Source: DATEDA01 sp963827595 (GTDB taxonomy: Bacteria > Pseudomonadota > Gammaproteobacteria > Burkholderiales > SG8-39). Taken from it: 64,000 nt of DNA. The notes under the pieces are model-generated. The model did not search any database. It was not told the DNA's origin and worked only from the letters and a program-made list of their open reading frames with translations. Of this stretch, positions 8,375-17,620 are shown one piece after another. The stretch lies in contig CAWHBT010000006.1 of NCBI GenBank assembly GCA_963827595.1, forward strand, positions 124,001-188,000. Direction: 5' to 3'. Position numbers and translations under genes: made by a program. Each line of letters starts with the position of its first letter. Within the stretch, counting starts at the first letter, position 1.

Positions 8375-9550
8375 TTACTTCATCTTGCACTCTTTCGCCC
8401 AGAAGTCGACGTGGTCACTCACCACCACGCCGATCTTCTTGTTGACGAGGCGGCCCTGGCCGTCCTTCGCGATCACGCGCAGGTAGTAGTCCTGGATCGG
8501 CGTGCTGTTGTTCGCAACCTTCCACTCGCCGCGGGGCGACTTGAAGCGCGAGGGCGCGGCCCGCAGCGCGCTGTGGAACGCCTTCTCGTCCTCGATCTTG
8601 CCCTTCACCCCGCGCACCGCCGCGTCGATCACGAGCGCGGTGGTATAGCCCTGCTCCGCGAACACCGTCGGAATGCGGTTGTACTCCTTCTCGAAGGCGG
8701 CGACGAACTTGCGGTTGGCGTCGTTGTCGAGGTCGTACGCCCAGTGCGCGGTGTCGAAGATCCCCAGCATCGGCTCGCCGACCGCACGCAGGATGTCCTG
8801 GTCGGAGACGAACCCCGGGACGATCAGCGGCACGTCCTTGGAAAGGCCGGCGGCCACGAACTGCTTGAAGAAATTGATCCCCATCCCGCCCGGCAGGAAC
8901 ACGTACAGCACCTCGGGCTTGGCGGCGCGGATCTGCGCGAGCTCGGCCGAATAGTCGAGCTGATTGAGCTTGGTGTAGACCTCGGCGGCGATGGTGCCGC
9001 CGTAGCCGCGCTTGAACCCGGAGGTCGCGTCCTGGCCGGCCGGATAGTTGGGCGCGAGAAGGTACGCGTTCTTGTAGCCCTTCGATTTCGCGTGGTGCCC
9101 GGCAGCCTCGTGATAGCCCTCGTTCGGCCAGGAAGCCGAGAAGAAATACGGGCTGCAGCCCTGGCCCGTGATGCGCGTCGGCGACGCGTTCGGCGCGACG
9201 TAGAAGGTCTTCGCGGCCTCGATGGTCGGCCACGCCGCGAGCATCACATTCGAGAACACGACGCCGGTCATCAGGTTGACGCGGTCGCGCTTGAGCAACC
9301 GCTCGGTGAGCTGCTTGCCGACCTCGGGGTTGAGCTGGTCGTCGGCGAACACCACCTCGGTCGGCAGCCCGCCGAGCTTCCCGCCCGCCATCTTCAGCGC
9401 GAGGTTGAAGCCGTCCCGGATCTCGATGCCGATGGCGCCGGCAGGCCCCGAGAGCGTCGAGAGGAATCCGATCTTCAGTTCATTCGCGGCCTGCGCCGTC
9501 GCGGCGAACGCCGTCCCCGCGACGAGCACGGCAAGGGTCTTGCGCAGCAT
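8375..9550 (-). CDS. ABC transporter substrate-binding protein, LivJ/LivK-like
   Basis: A 391-residue periplasmic receptor. It has a Sec signal peptide (MLRKTLAVLVAGTAFAATAQA, cleavage probably after AQA) followed by ELKIGFLSTLSGPAG, the start of the type-1 periplasmic binding fold (Peripla_BP_6). The ATG at 9548-9550 has a strong GGAGGAGG sequence 5-8 nt upstream. It is the promoter-proximal gene of the livJ-HMGF-GST block. Its relatives near aromatic gene clusters often bind aromatic acids, so the ligand is open. Confidence 0.85.
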   Translation of the reverse strand: MLRKTLAVLVAGTAFAATAQAANELKIGFLSTLSGPAGAIGIEIRDGFNLALKMAGGKLGGLPTEVVFADDQLNPEVGKQLTERLLKRDRVNLMTGVVFSNVMLAAWPTIEAAKTFYVAPNASPTRITGQGCSPYFFSASWPNEGYHEAAGHHAKSKGYKNAYLLAPNYPAGQDATSGFKRGYGGTIAAEVYTKLNQLDYSAELAQIRAAKPEVLYVFLPGGMGINFFKQFVAAGLSKDVPLIVPGFVSDQDILRAVGEPMLGIFDTAHWAYDLDNDANRKFVAAFEKEYNRIPTVFAEQGYTTALVIDAAVRGVKGKIEDEKAFHSALRAAPSRFKSPRGEWKVANNSTPIQDYYLRVIAKDGQGRLVNKKIGVVVSDHVDFWAKECKMK

Positions 9551-9612
9551 GATGACCTCCTCCGGTGGTGTTTTGATTCTACAATAGGACGAGTAGAGGA
9601 GACGCTGGCAAC
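9551..9612. promoter_or_regulatory. Divergent promoter region between livJ-like receptor and iron-sulfur reductase gene
   Basis: This 62-bp gap separates two divergent operons. It contains GATTCTACAAT, read as TAGAAT on the minus strand and TACAAT on the plus strand, both good -10 candidates that overlap. No convincing -35 boxes were found. The arrangement implies mutually influenced transcription and probably shared control. Confidence 0.35.
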
Positions 9613-10689
9613 GTGCCATTCAAAGCCCGTGATCCGCAGGCGCGCGCGCTCTCGGGGACACCCGACGCCGCCGCGGTGAAGCGCCGCGCGCTGGAGCTCG
9701 GCGCCGATCTCGCCGGCATCGCCTCCGCCGCCACGCTCAACGCCTTCCCCCCGGATCCGCGCTGGCCGCAGACCCCCGACCGCATCTCGCCCTACGTGAA
9801 GAGCGTGGTCGTGCTGGCGCAGCGCATCCCGGCGGGCGCGTTTCGCACCAAGACCAACGTGCCGGTGCAGTACATGGACATGCTGGTGCTGCGCAAGATG
9901 GACAAGGTCGCCTACCGGCTCGCCGACGAGCTCGAGCGCCTCGGTCACCCGACGTTCGTCACCGCGGCGCAGGAGACCGACTGGAGCTACAAGCGCGCTT
10001 CCTACGGCCGGCTCTCGACGCGGCATCTCGGCGTCGAGGCCGGGCTCGGCACGCTCGGGCTCGAGGTGAACATCCTGACGCCCGAGTTCGGCCCGCGCGT
10101 CTATCTCACGGGCGTGCTCACCGAGCTCGAGCTCGACCCCGATCCGCGCATCACCGAGCAGGTGTGCATCGGCGAATCCTGCAGCCGCTGCCTGCATTCC
10201 TGCCCGCCGAACGCGGTGCTGCACTGGGGCATCGACAAGCGCGCCTGCGCCACCGAGGCGCAGGAGTTCGGCTTCATGACGATGCTCGCGTTCATGGAGC
10301 GCGTCATCGACGCGCCGGCCGGGAACCGCGCCGCGCTGCTGGAGACCCGCGACCTCTTCGGCTTCTGGCAGGGGCTCCTCCGCGTCGTCGGCTCGTTCGG
10401 CGACTGCCCGCGGTGCCTCGCCGTGTGCCCGGTGGGCAACGACTACCACGCCCACCTCGCCGAGCTGCACCGGGAGATTCCCGAGAAGACACCCGAAAAG
10501 GTGGCGATCGCGAAGCGCTTCAAGGAGGCCCGCGCGGCGGGCGAGCCGCTGCCGGGGCTGTCGGAGTGGAACGTGCGCTGGGTCGGCCCGGACGGTTACA
10601 AGGGCATCGTCGCCCGCCAGCTGCAGGAGTTCAGGAAGCGGCAAAAGGAACTGAGTGGAGATCTACCGGAAACCACTCACGGCGGCTGA
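9613..10689 (+). CDS. QueG/reductive-dehalogenase-like double [4Fe-4S] protein (copy A)
   Basis: A 358-residue cytoplasmic protein without a signal peptide. The core resembles the corrinoid-binding fold of epoxyqueuosine reductase and reductive dehalogenases: LGVEAGLGTLGLEVNILTPEFGPRVYL (about 139-165) is the conserved base-on/substrate loop region. Two cluster motifs follow: Cys185, 190, 193, 197 (CIGESCSRCLHSCP) and Cys265, 268, 272 (CPRCLAVCP). It is shorter than respiratory RdhA, lacks the TAT leader, and lacks QueG's HEAT-like C-terminus. Start GTG 9613 follows AGGAGA. It overlaps copy B by 35 bp and heads an operon with a CoA ligase. The reaction is unknown; one-electron reduction of an acyl-CoA-linked or halogenated aromatic is a guess. 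Confidence 0.6.
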   Translation: MPFKARDPQARALSGTPDAAAVKRRALELGADLAGIASAATLNAFPPDPRWPQTPDRISPYVKSVVVLAQRIPAGAFRTKTNVPVQYMDMLVLRKMDKVAYRLADELERLGHPTFVTAAQETDWSYKRASYGRLSTRHLGVEAGLGTLGLEVNILTPEFGPRVYLTGVLTELELDPDPRITEQVCIGESCSRCLHSCPPNAVLHWGIDKRACATEAQEFGFMTMLAFMERVIDAPAGNRAALLETRDLFGFWQGLLRVVGSFGDCPRCLAVCPVGNDYHAHLAELHREIPEKTPEKVAIAKRFKEARAAGEPLPGLSEWNVRWVGPDGYKGIVARQLQEFRKRQKELSGDLPETTHGG

Positions 10690-11600
10690 CGTCAAGGCGA
10701 AGGCCCGCGAGCTCGGCGCCGATCTCGTCGGCATCGCCGACGGCGCGGCGCTCGACACCTCGCACATCACCGATCTCGACGGCGGCCGGGTCATCGTCCT
10801 CGCCAAGCGGCTGAACGAGGGCGTGGCGCGCATTCGGCGCTGGGACGACCGGCACAAGTACTACAACGACGAGCTCGCCCTCACCCATCTCGAGGAGACC
10901 TCGCTCGAGCTCGTCTACTGGCTCGAGGACTGCGGCTACCCGGCGGTGATCGTGCCGCCGACGCACGTCGATCCCGGGCGCTACCGGGACGACCCGGGCG
11001 AGCACATCGAGCCGCTGCTTTCGCTGACGCATGCCGCGGTCGAGGCCGGGCTGGGCACGCTCGGCCTCAATCTCCAGCTTCTCACCCCGGAATTCGGCCC
11101 GCGGGTCATTGCTGACCGCGGTGCTCTGCTCGGTCGAGGTCGACTGCGACCGGCCGATGACCGAGGCGCTGTGCCTCGGCCCATCGTGCGGCCGCTGCCT
11201 CCAGACTTGTCCCGCCGACGCAGTTCAGCACTGGGGGCGCGATTGGCCGGCGTGCGACCGCTACCGCTCGCCCCACGGCTTCGCCCAGCTCACCGAGCAC
11301 CTCGAGCGCATCATCCACGAGACCGACGCGGAGAAGCGCAAGCAGCTGCTGCGCTCCGAGGACAGCTTCAACCTGTGGCAGAGCATCCTGCGCGGCGCCG
11401 GCGTCATCACCGGCTGCCGGCGCTGCGCCGACGTCTGCCCGGTCGGGGCGGACTACGAGTCGATGCTGGCGGACGCGCTGGAGGAGATCCCCGAGAACAC
11501 GCCGCAGAAGGCGCAACGGCTCGTGTTCATGCAGAAGGATCCCGCTTCCGGCGCGTACGCACCGCAACAGCGCTGGATCGGCACCCTGAAGAAGGTCTGA
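10655..11600 (+). pseudogene. QueG/reductive-dehalogenase-like double [4Fe-4S] protein (copy B), +1 frameshift near 11109
   Basis: A paralogue of the preceding gene (AGLGTLGLNLQLLTPEFGPRV against AGLGTLGLEVNILTPEFGPRV). The frame starts at GTG 10655 (AAAAGGA upstream) and runs to FGPRV; the remainder (LLTAVLCSVEVDCDRP, then CLGPSCGRCLQTCP and CRRCADVCPVG) continues in another frame to the stop at 11600. Deleting one base at about 11109 restores a ~314-residue protein with both cluster motifs; the span is 3n+1. Without correction the first frame reads nonsense into the next gene. Either an assembly error or an inactivated copy. Confidence 0.6.
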
Positions 11601-11602
11601 CG

Positions 11603-12886
11603 GTGCCGCTCGAGCTGCCGCGGTCGCGCGCCGAGGTCCGCCGCATCCAGAGCGAGCGCAAGCGCGCCGCGGTCGAGCAGGCGCGGCGCTCGCCGTTCTG
11701 GCGGCCGAAGCTGGAGCACGTCCGCCTCGACCGGCTCGACGACCCGGACGAGTGGCGCAAGATCCCGATCCTCGACAAGGATACGCTGCGCGCGCTGACC
11801 GACCGGCAGTTCTACGACGAGTTCTGCGTCGCCGCGCACGACGGGATCGCCGAATACTGGCGGTCGGGGGGCGTCACCGGCCAGCCGCTCTTCTATCCGC
11901 GGACCTTCCGCGACATCGAAGTCGGCCTGCTCGCCTTCGCCCGGACCTTCGACTGCGCGGGGGCCGAGCGCGGCGAGCGGGCGCACGTGTCGTTCCCCAT
12001 GGGGATCCACCCGGTCGGCCAGATCTTCTCCCGCTGCGCCACGTCGCGCGGCATCACGGTGAACTGGGCCGGCTCCGGCGCGTCGACGCCTTCGGCGCTG
12101 CAGCTCGAGCTGATCCAGCGGCTCAAACCGACGCTGTGGCTCGGCATGTCGAGCTACGCGCTGCACCTCGCGAATCTCGCCGAGGCGCGCGGCATCGACC
12201 TCGCCGGCTGCGGCGTGCGGCGCGTGATGTGCTCGGCCGAGCCGGTGTCGCAGGCGAAGCGCGACAAGATCGAGCGCAGCTGGGGCGCACGGCTCACCGA
12301 CACCTTCGGCATGACCGAGGCCGGGATGATGGGCGCCGAGGATCGGCCGGGGCAGGGGTTCCGGATCTGGGCCGACATGTACTTCATCGAGGTCCTCGAC
12401 CCCGCGACGCTCACGCCGGCAAAGGACGGCGAGGTCGGCACGCTCGTGGTCACGGCGCTGTGGAGCAACAACGTGACGCCGTTCCTGCGCTGGAGCTCGG
12501 GCGACCTCGTGACCTACAGCGAGGCCGACGACGGTGCCGGCCCGTTCGCGGTGTTCCCGCGGATCAAGCACGCGCACCGCACCACCGGCTTCTTCAAGGT
12601 GCGCGGCATCAACCTCGGCCACCAGGACCTGGAAGACTTCATGTTCCGCCGCGCCGAGATCGGCGACTTCCGCGCCGAGGCGTTGAACGACGGCGGCCTG
12701 GATCTGCTGCGCTTGTCGATCGAGGTGCGCCGCGGGGTTGACGCCCAGGCCCTCGCCGCTGCGGTCGCGGCGGAGGTGAAGGAGCGCTTCGAGCTCGCGC
12801 CCGAGGTGGTCGTGCTCGAGACCGGCACGCTCGCGAAAGAGTTCGAGGCCAACGTCAAGGCCGCGCGCTTCGTCGATCGCCGCTGA
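11603..12886 (+). CDS. PaaK-type aryl-CoA ligase (phenylacetate-CoA ligase family)
   Basis: A 427-residue adenylate-forming enzyme of the PaaK family. It carries the family KIPILDKDTLR (about 53-63), a P-loop-like SGGVTGQP (88-95), DTFGMTEAG (233-241) contributing the adenine/magnesium site, and a short C-terminal domain (KVRGINLGHQDLEDFMF). PaaK enzymes convert an aromatic carboxylate, ATP and CoA to the aroyl- or arylacetyl-CoA. GTG 11603 begins 2 bp after the stop of the preceding gene, so the three genes form one operon. The context suggests it makes the CoA ester acted on by the two iron-sulfur proteins. The substrate is unknown. Confidence 0.78.
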   Translation: MPLELPRSRAEVRRIQSERKRAAVEQARRSPFWRPKLEHVRLDRLDDPDEWRKIPILDKDTLRALTDRQFYDEFCVAAHDGIAEYWRSGGVTGQPLFYPRTFRDIEVGLLAFARTFDCAGAERGERAHVSFPMGIHPVGQIFSRCATSRGITVNWAGSGASTPSALQLELIQRLKPTLWLGMSSYALHLANLAEARGIDLAGCGVRRVMCSAEPVSQAKRDKIERSWGARLTDTFGMTEAGMMGAEDRPGQGFRIWADMYFIEVLDPATLTPAKDGEVGTLVVTALWSNNVTPFLRWSSGDLVTYSEADDGAGPFAVFPRIKHAHRTTGFFKVRGINLGHQDLEDFMFRRAEIGDFRAEALNDGGLDLLRLSIEVRRGVDAQALAAAVAAEVKERFELAPEVVVLETGTLAKEFEANVKAARFVDRR

Positions 12887-13290
12887 GGCGACGAGGCGCG
12901 CGCTCAGCCCAAAATGGGCAGCTCGCCCTTGATGACCTTGCGCGTCGGCGCTCGTCGAGCGTGGGCGCTTCGAGGCAAGTCTCGGGACAGTATGGGTTCC
13001 CAATCCGAGCCGACGTCCGCTCGCGGCCACAACCGGACGTAAAGGAGTGCGCCCGAAAGCGGACGGGCAACGCGGCTGTCGACCCTATGCGGTCCTTAGG
13101 CTCTGTCGAAAGCGGTCGTTGGACAGCGCTCGACGCAACTCGCGAGGGAGGATCGCCGCGGACGTACACCGCTCGGACGGAGTAACAATCGCAATGCGTT
13201 TCGCAGGCGGGTCCGAACCACACAATGGAATGAAAGCCCCGGAGCGCGGTCGCGACTCTGGGGCTTGGCGTTGTGCCGGCTTCAGGGACG
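12887..13290. other. Gene-free region with a ligase-like remnant
   Basis: No complete gene is supported here. On the minus strand, 12906-12950 translates to APTRKVIKGELPILG followed by a stop, resembling the C-terminal lysine segment of acyl-CoA ligases, but nothing upstream continues it. CGAAAGCGG motifs occur at 13054-13062 and 13107-13115, similar to the widely scattered intergenic sequences of soil Proteobacteria. The right end holds the terminator of the next gene. Confidence 0.5.
13234..13266 (-). terminator. Rho-independent terminator of the haloperoxidase-like gene
   Basis: On the minus strand AAGCCCC and GGGGCTT (13260-13266 and 13234-13240) form the base of a hairpin extended by CGCG pairs, followed by TTTCATT. 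It lies 24 bp past the stop of the gene at 13291-14529. Confidence 0.65.
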
Positions 13291-14529
13291 TCACCGCACC
13301 GGCTTGAGCGTATTCTCGATCATGTAGGCCGCGACCTTTCGGCCCACGTCCTCGCTGGTGCGGATGGCGAATCTATAGTGCACGCCGCCCCAGACGCGGA
13401 CATTCTTCTGCTCCTCGGCCATATCGGCCAGGCTGGCGAACTGCCGCGTCCGCTTCGGATCCCGCACGTCGGTCGCCGCGAACGGAATGGTCTTCACGGG
13501 GCCGAACATCGATTCCAGCACGGCCGACGCCATCGTTGCGTTGATGGTCGCCTGCGACGGGTACTCGGGATGCATCGGCGTCGGGTTGAACGAGGTCCAG
13601 CCGGCATCGCGTTCGGTGGCATCGTTGCCGTCCTGGTCGCCGTTGCGAATCGCGGTGACGGGCCGCCAGAAATTGTAGGTGTACTTGGCGTCCCAATTGA
13701 CGATGTAGGCGTTGGCGAGGCTCATGTTGAGCAGCGCGAACAGGCGGGCGGATTCGGCGAGCGGGAGCCCCTTCTTGATCGAGAGCTCGCGCGCGGCCGC
13801 TTGCCAGGAGCCGCCGAAATTGACGTTGCCCCAGAACCTCACCGCCTCGGTCTGCTCGGGAGTACGCGCCGTGCTCTTGGTGCCGCCCAAGCTCTTGACC
13901 TCGTTGTAGTCGCGGGCCCATTCCGCGCTCGACAGTGCCGGCGGCGGGCCGGGCCGGAACTGGTCGGCGCTCTTGAGCACCCATGGCTTGGCGCGCGCAT
14001 ATTGCTCCCACAGGGGCGTCGTCGTCGGCACGTATGCCCCGGGGGCAGCGTGCGGGCGGTAAGTGTCGGGAGCGTTGGTGCCGTCGTTGGCGCGGTCGGC
14101 CTGGACCGCGTCGGCCACCGCCATACCCAGCCTGATGCCTTCGCTCTTGGCGGGCCCGTCCGGGATCGCCTTGAGCGATGCCGCGTAGGCCTCCTCGATC
14201 TTGGCTTTCTGTTCCGGGTAGATCTGCGCGAGGATCTGCCGCGCAGCCGTCGCGGCCGCAGCTTCGGCCGACGCGCCTGGTGCGGCCGGAAGCGTCGCGA
14301 CCACGCGCGTGTAGCGATTCTGCACCGTATTGATCGCGTCGGACATGGCGACATGCACCATGGCCAAGGTGCGCAGTTTGGGATTGTTGCCGACGTCGTT
14401 GGCCACCAGGGCATTGGTCGTCACGTTCCAGTCGGTGACGACATCGGCGCACGCGGGCGCAACCCATAGCGCGGCCGCGACTATGCCCGGCAGCAGAACG
14501 GCTGCCGGAATTCTCGGAATCGCTTTCAT
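13291..14529 (-). CDS. Exported vanadium-dependent haloperoxidase / PAP2-superfamily protein
   Basis: A 412-residue protein with a Sec signal peptide (MKAIPRIPAAVLLPGIVAAA, predicted cleavage ACA-DVV). The vanadate/phosphate pocket motifs of the superfamily are present in order: KYTYNFWRPVTAIR, MHPEYPSQ and GGVHYRFA. Such proteins either oxidise halides with bound vanadate and H2O2 or act as acid phosphatases; the motifs do not decide between them. ATG 14527-14529 has AGGAG upstream. A longer upstream frame has no signal sequence. It is a single-gene unit with its own terminator. Confidence 0.78.
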   Translation of the reverse strand: MKAIPRIPAAVLLPGIVAAALWVAPACADVVTDWNVTTNALVANDVGNNPKLRTLAMVHVAMSDAINTVQNRYTRVVATLPAAPGASAEAAAATAARQILAQIYPEQKAKIEEAYAASLKAIPDGPAKSEGIRLGMAVADAVQADRANDGTNAPDTYRPHAAPGAYVPTTTPLWEQYARAKPWVLKSADQFRPGPPPALSSAEWARDYNEVKSLGGTKSTARTPEQTEAVRFWGNVNFGGSWQAAARELSIKKGLPLAESARLFALLNMSLANAYIVNWDAKYTYNFWRPVTAIRNGDQDGNDATERDAGWTSFNPTPMHPEYPSQATINATMASAVLESMFGPVKTIPFAATDVRDPKRTRQFASLADMAEEQKNVRVWGGVHYRFAIRTSEDVGRKVAAYMIENTLKPVR

Positions 14530-15395
14530 GGCAGGGCTCCTTGTATGGCACGAACGTCGCAAACTTTGCGGGAATAGCTCCCGCCGCGCCTCGATCGATG
14601 CATCACGTGGCGCGGCGGCCTGCTGCCGCGCCACTCCGCGCCAATGCAAGCGCTGCGCGAGATTCGCCCGCGACACAGGCCTACCTTGATAAGACTGCGA
14701 GCGGCCCTTCCCTTACGCAATCCGCCGGACAGCCTAATCCTTGCGTTCATGGAACACCCCTCCTCGATTAAACGATCAGTCGAACCGCAATCGAGTCCGT
14801 TATTCGCAGTGGCCGCCGCGCCTACTAGCGGTCCGGTAGATGTTTATGCGCTCGTTTTCGTGGGTCCCTCGTCCGACGCATTGTTGGCCGCGCGACGCGA
14901 ACGGAACATTGGACGGACGGGCGTGTCCGTGCTCTGGATGGTTTACCGGCACATCGGCGGCGCCGGCAGGAGACTGCGCAAGTGCCTCTTCTTGCTAGAG
15001 GGATCGGGAAGGTGCGCTACAGTTGACCGGCCCGAAAGGGCTAGCCCGACGGGTCGATTTGCGCCCTTGGTGAAGGTCGCAGTTCGGCCAAGAGGAGCCG
15101 GTCGAGCAGGTTCTCCAAAGCAGACGCTCGCATGCCCTGTGGGGTCCAACGAAATCGTCGGATCCGGTGGATCCGAAGGCGAATCTACTGCGCGAGCAAA
15201 TCGGCCGCTCGTGGCCTTGTCGAGTGTCCGTGGTGGGAGGGGCGTGATGGCGCTTGCTGTGGGTGAGCCGGGTGAGTCGGTCTTGATGCCGGGGAGCCGG
15301 CCAGGTGAGATTGGATGGTTGTGAGATATAGGAGACTCTTCACGTCACACTCCGGCGGCGGTGCGGTGCCGCAGTGGGAGGCCGCATCGAGCATG
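14530..15395. other. Gene-free region, left flank of the island
   Basis: No open frame here has recognisable domains or a good ribosome-binding site. 14530-14770 is ordinary leader sequence for the haloperoxidase-like gene. From about 15200 the plus strand becomes strongly G/T-rich (GTGGTGGGAGGGGCGTGATGG), matching the composition found again after 17620. This marks the probable left edge of the actinobacterial-like insertion. Confidence 0.4.
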
Positions 15396-16094
15396 TCAGG
15401 CTGCGGGGCTCGTGGCGGTGCGGGAGACCGGCCTGATGTGGGCGAACATGCTGCGGGCGTTCCAGGTTGGGAAGGCTCTTACGAGCGACGGGGAGCCGTC
15501 GAGTTGGATGCGGTCCTCGCGGGTGGCTTGGGCCCAGGTGAGCTGGCCGGCGTGCCATTTGACGAAGGCTTCTGCTTCCGCCGTGATGTAGAGGTCCTCG
15601 TCGAGGCCGGGGTACGTCTTGCAGATCTCGGTGTCCCCGAGCTCGATGAGTAGCCAATAGCGCTCACGGCGCGGGCGGCCGGTGAAGTCGAAGCGGATGA
15701 CGACGCGTCGATCCGGGAGCCGGTCTCGGCGGAGCGCGTTGCACATCGACCACAGGGCCACAAAGGGGTCGAGGTTCTCGGGGGCGATCTCGAGCCAACG
15801 CGCACCCCACTCGCCGAGCGACTGGCAGACCGTGAAGAGGTCGTGGCCCGCGGACGTGAGCTCGTAGTGGTGCCCGCGCCCGTCGGGCTTGGGTGCCGAT
15901 TCGACGACACCGAGCCGTTCGAGCTGCCTGAGCCGCTGTGAGAGCAGGGTACGGGAGAGTCCGGGCGCGCCCTCCAGGATCTCACTGAAGCTTCCGCAGC
16001 CAAGGTACAGGTTGCGGATGATCAGCGGTGTCCAGCGCTCGGCGAAGATCTCGGCGCCACGGGCGATGGGGCAGTACTGGCCGTACGTCCTCAC
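15396..16094 (-). CDS. HxlR-family transcriptional regulator with C-terminal SCP2-like domain
   Basis: A 232-residue regulator. Residues ~1-100 are an HxlR winged helix (YGQYCPIARGAEIFAERW, LIIRNLYLG, FSEILEGAPGLSRTLLSQRL) with the family cysteine; the rest resembles the sterol-carrier-like C-terminal domain of actinobacterial members. GTG 16092-16094 is preferred because homologues begin RTYGQYCPIARG; a GTG at 16115 would add seven residues. It is divergent from the flavin oxidase at 16199, its likely target, with a dyad between them. Composition and domain architecture are unlike the betaproteobacterial surroundings and point to acquisition from an actinobacterium. Confidence 0.75.
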   Translation of the reverse strand: MRTYGQYCPIARGAEIFAERWTPLIIRNLYLGCGSFSEILEGAPGLSRTLLSQRLRQLERLGVVESAPKPDGRGHHYELTSAGHDLFTVCQSLGEWGARWLEIAPENLDPFVALWSMCNALRRDRLPDRRVVIRFDFTGRPRRERYWLLIELGDTEICKTYPGLDEDLYITAEAEAFVKWHAGQLTWAQATREDRIQLDGSPSLVRAFPTWNARSMFAHIRPVSRTATSPAA

Positions 16095-16127
16095 GACGCC
16101 AGTGTTCCACACCACCTTCGACTTGTT

Positions 16128-16146
16128 AAGTCCAGATTCTTGACTT
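16128..16146. promoter_or_regulatory. Dyad AAGTC-N9-GACTT, candidate HxlR operator
   Basis: A 5-bp inverted repeat with a 9-bp spacer lies in the 104-bp gap between the divergent HxlR regulator and the flavin oxidase. TTGACT at 16140-16145 overlaps the right arm and could be a -35 box for the oxidase, so binding would repress it. HxlR proteins bind such short dyads; assignment is by position only. Confidence 0.4.
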
Positions 16147-16198
16147 TACGGCCGCGGTCCGCGGTGGTCCGATGTAGCCGTCGAGAGCGGAGGACACG

Positions 16199-17620
16199 AT
16201 GACGACAGCGACGACCGCGGAAGTCGGCCACAGGAGCAAGGAGCCAACCGTCGTGGAGATCGACGGGTTCCGAGGCCGGCTGATCAGTGCCGACCACGCC
16301 GACTACGACATCGCCCGTGCAGTCTGGAACGGTGCCATCGACCGGCGCCCGCGCCTGATCGCCCGATGCATCGGGACCACCGACGTGGTCGCGGCCGTGC
16401 GTTTCGCCCGCGACCACGATCTGGAGATCGCCATACGGGGCGGAGGCCACAACGTGGCGGGCACCGCCGTTTGCGACGACGGGATCGTCATCGACCTCTC
16501 GGCGATGCGGGGCGTGCGAGTCGATCCCGCCGACCGCAGGGCCTGGGTGCAGGGTGGTGCGCTGTGGGGCGACGTCGACCACGAGACGCAGGCGCACGGT
16601 CTGGCCACCACCGGCGGAATCGTGAGCCACACCGGAGTCGCCGGGCTCACCCTCGGCGGTGGCGTCGGGTGGCTGATGCGCAAGCACGGCCTCACGGTCG
16701 ACAACCTACTCGCCGTCGACGTCGTGACGGCCGACGGCGAGCTGCTGCGGGCGTCCGAGGACGAGCACCCCGACCTGTTCTGGGCGTTGCGAGGCGGCGG
16801 CGGCAACTTCGGCGTGGTCACCTCGTTCGAGTTCCGCCTCCACTCGGTCGGGCCCACCGTCCTGGCCGGGCCCATCCTCTGGGACGCGACCGATGCCGGG
16901 GAGGTCCTCCGCTTCTACCGCGACTTCGTCCGCGACGCTCCCGACGAGCTCGGCACGGTCGTGAGATTCGGCGCCGCGCCACCGCTACCGGTCATCCCCA
17001 AGGATCTGCACTGGCGCCCGGTGGTGATGGTGGGTACCTGCTACGCCGGGCCGATCGAGGATGGTGAGCAGGGGCTCCGCCCGCTCCGCGCATCCCGGAC
17101 TCCCCTCCTCGACCTGGTCGGGCCCAAGCCGTACGTGGGATTCCAGAGCGCGCTCGACTCGACGGTCGTCCACGGTTGGAACTACTACTGGAAGTCCACC
17201 CACCTCCCCGAGCTCCGCGACGACCTCATCGACGTGATCGCCGAGCACGCGTTCTCCTGCTCGTCGCCGCGGTCGTACGTGGCGATGTTCCATCTGAAGG
17301 GGGCGGTGAGCCGAGTGGCCGAGGGCGGGACGGCGTTCGGGAACCGGCAGGCGTCGCACGCGATCACCCTCGATGGTGTGTGGCGGCCCGGCGAGGACTT
17401 CGGCGACCGGGATACCGCTTGGACGAGGAAGTTCTTCGCCGCCCTCGGCCGCTTCCGCGAAGGCGTCTACGTCAACTTCCTCGGCGGCGACGAAGACCCC
17501 GACCGGGTCCGCGAGGCGTACGGCGACTCCGTCTACGGCCGTCTGGTGGACGTGAAGACCACGTACGACCCAGACAACGTCTTCCACCACAACCAGAACA
17601 TCCGCCCCGGGGTTGAGTGA
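16199..17620 (+). CDS. FAD-linked oxidoreductase, BBE/PCMH family
   Basis: A 473-residue flavoprotein. The FAD_binding_4 domain has IRGGGHNVAG at about 79-88, with the histidine that can carry 8-alpha-linked FAD, and GLTLGGGVGWLMRKHG. The C-terminal berberine-bridge segment ends YDPDNVFHHNQNI. No signal peptide, so cytoplasmic. Members oxidise sugars, secondary alcohols or aromatic alcohols with O2. Divergent from the HxlR gene and compositionally like it; this pair is characteristic of actinobacteria such as Streptomyces or Nocardioides. Confidence 0.8.
   Translation: MTTATTAEVGHRSKEPTVVEIDGFRGRLISADHADYDIARAVWNGAIDRRPRLIARCIGTTDVVAAVRFARDHDLEIAIRGGGHNVAGTAVCDDGIVIDLSAMRGVRVDPADRRAWVQGGALWGDVDHETQAHGLATTGGIVSHTGVAGLTLGGGVGWLMRKHGLTVDNLLAVDVVTADGELLRASEDEHPDLFWALRGGGGNFGVVTSFEFRLHSVGPTVLAGPILWDATDAGEVLRFYRDFVRDAPDELGTVVRFGAAPPLPVIPKDLHWRPVVMVGTCYAGPIEDGEQGLRPLRASRTPLLDLVGPKPYVGFQSALDSTVVHGWNYYWKSTHLPELRDDLIDVIAEHAFSCSSPRSYVAMFHLKGAVSRVAEGGTAFGNRQASHAITLDGVWRPGEDFGDRDTAWTRKFFAALGRFREGVYVNFLGGDEDPDRVREAYGDSVYGRLVDVKTTYDPDNVFHHNQNIRPGVE

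Noticed and set aside
2660..11120. Programmed frameshifting at the three left-hand frameshifts
   Set aside because: No slippery heptamer, no Shine-Dalgarno-like stimulator or stop-codon context common to the sites; single-base insertion error is simpler.
10655..12886. A single 743-codon frame that would fuse an iron-sulfur protein to the PaaK ligase
   Set aside because: The middle part is arginine-rich nonsense; the true continuation of the iron-sulfur protein is in another frame ending at 11600 and the ligase has its own GTG start.
14644..15324. A 226-codon plus-strand frame in the gap before the HxlR gene
   Set aside because: No ribosome-binding site, no recognisable fold, spans a change in base composition.
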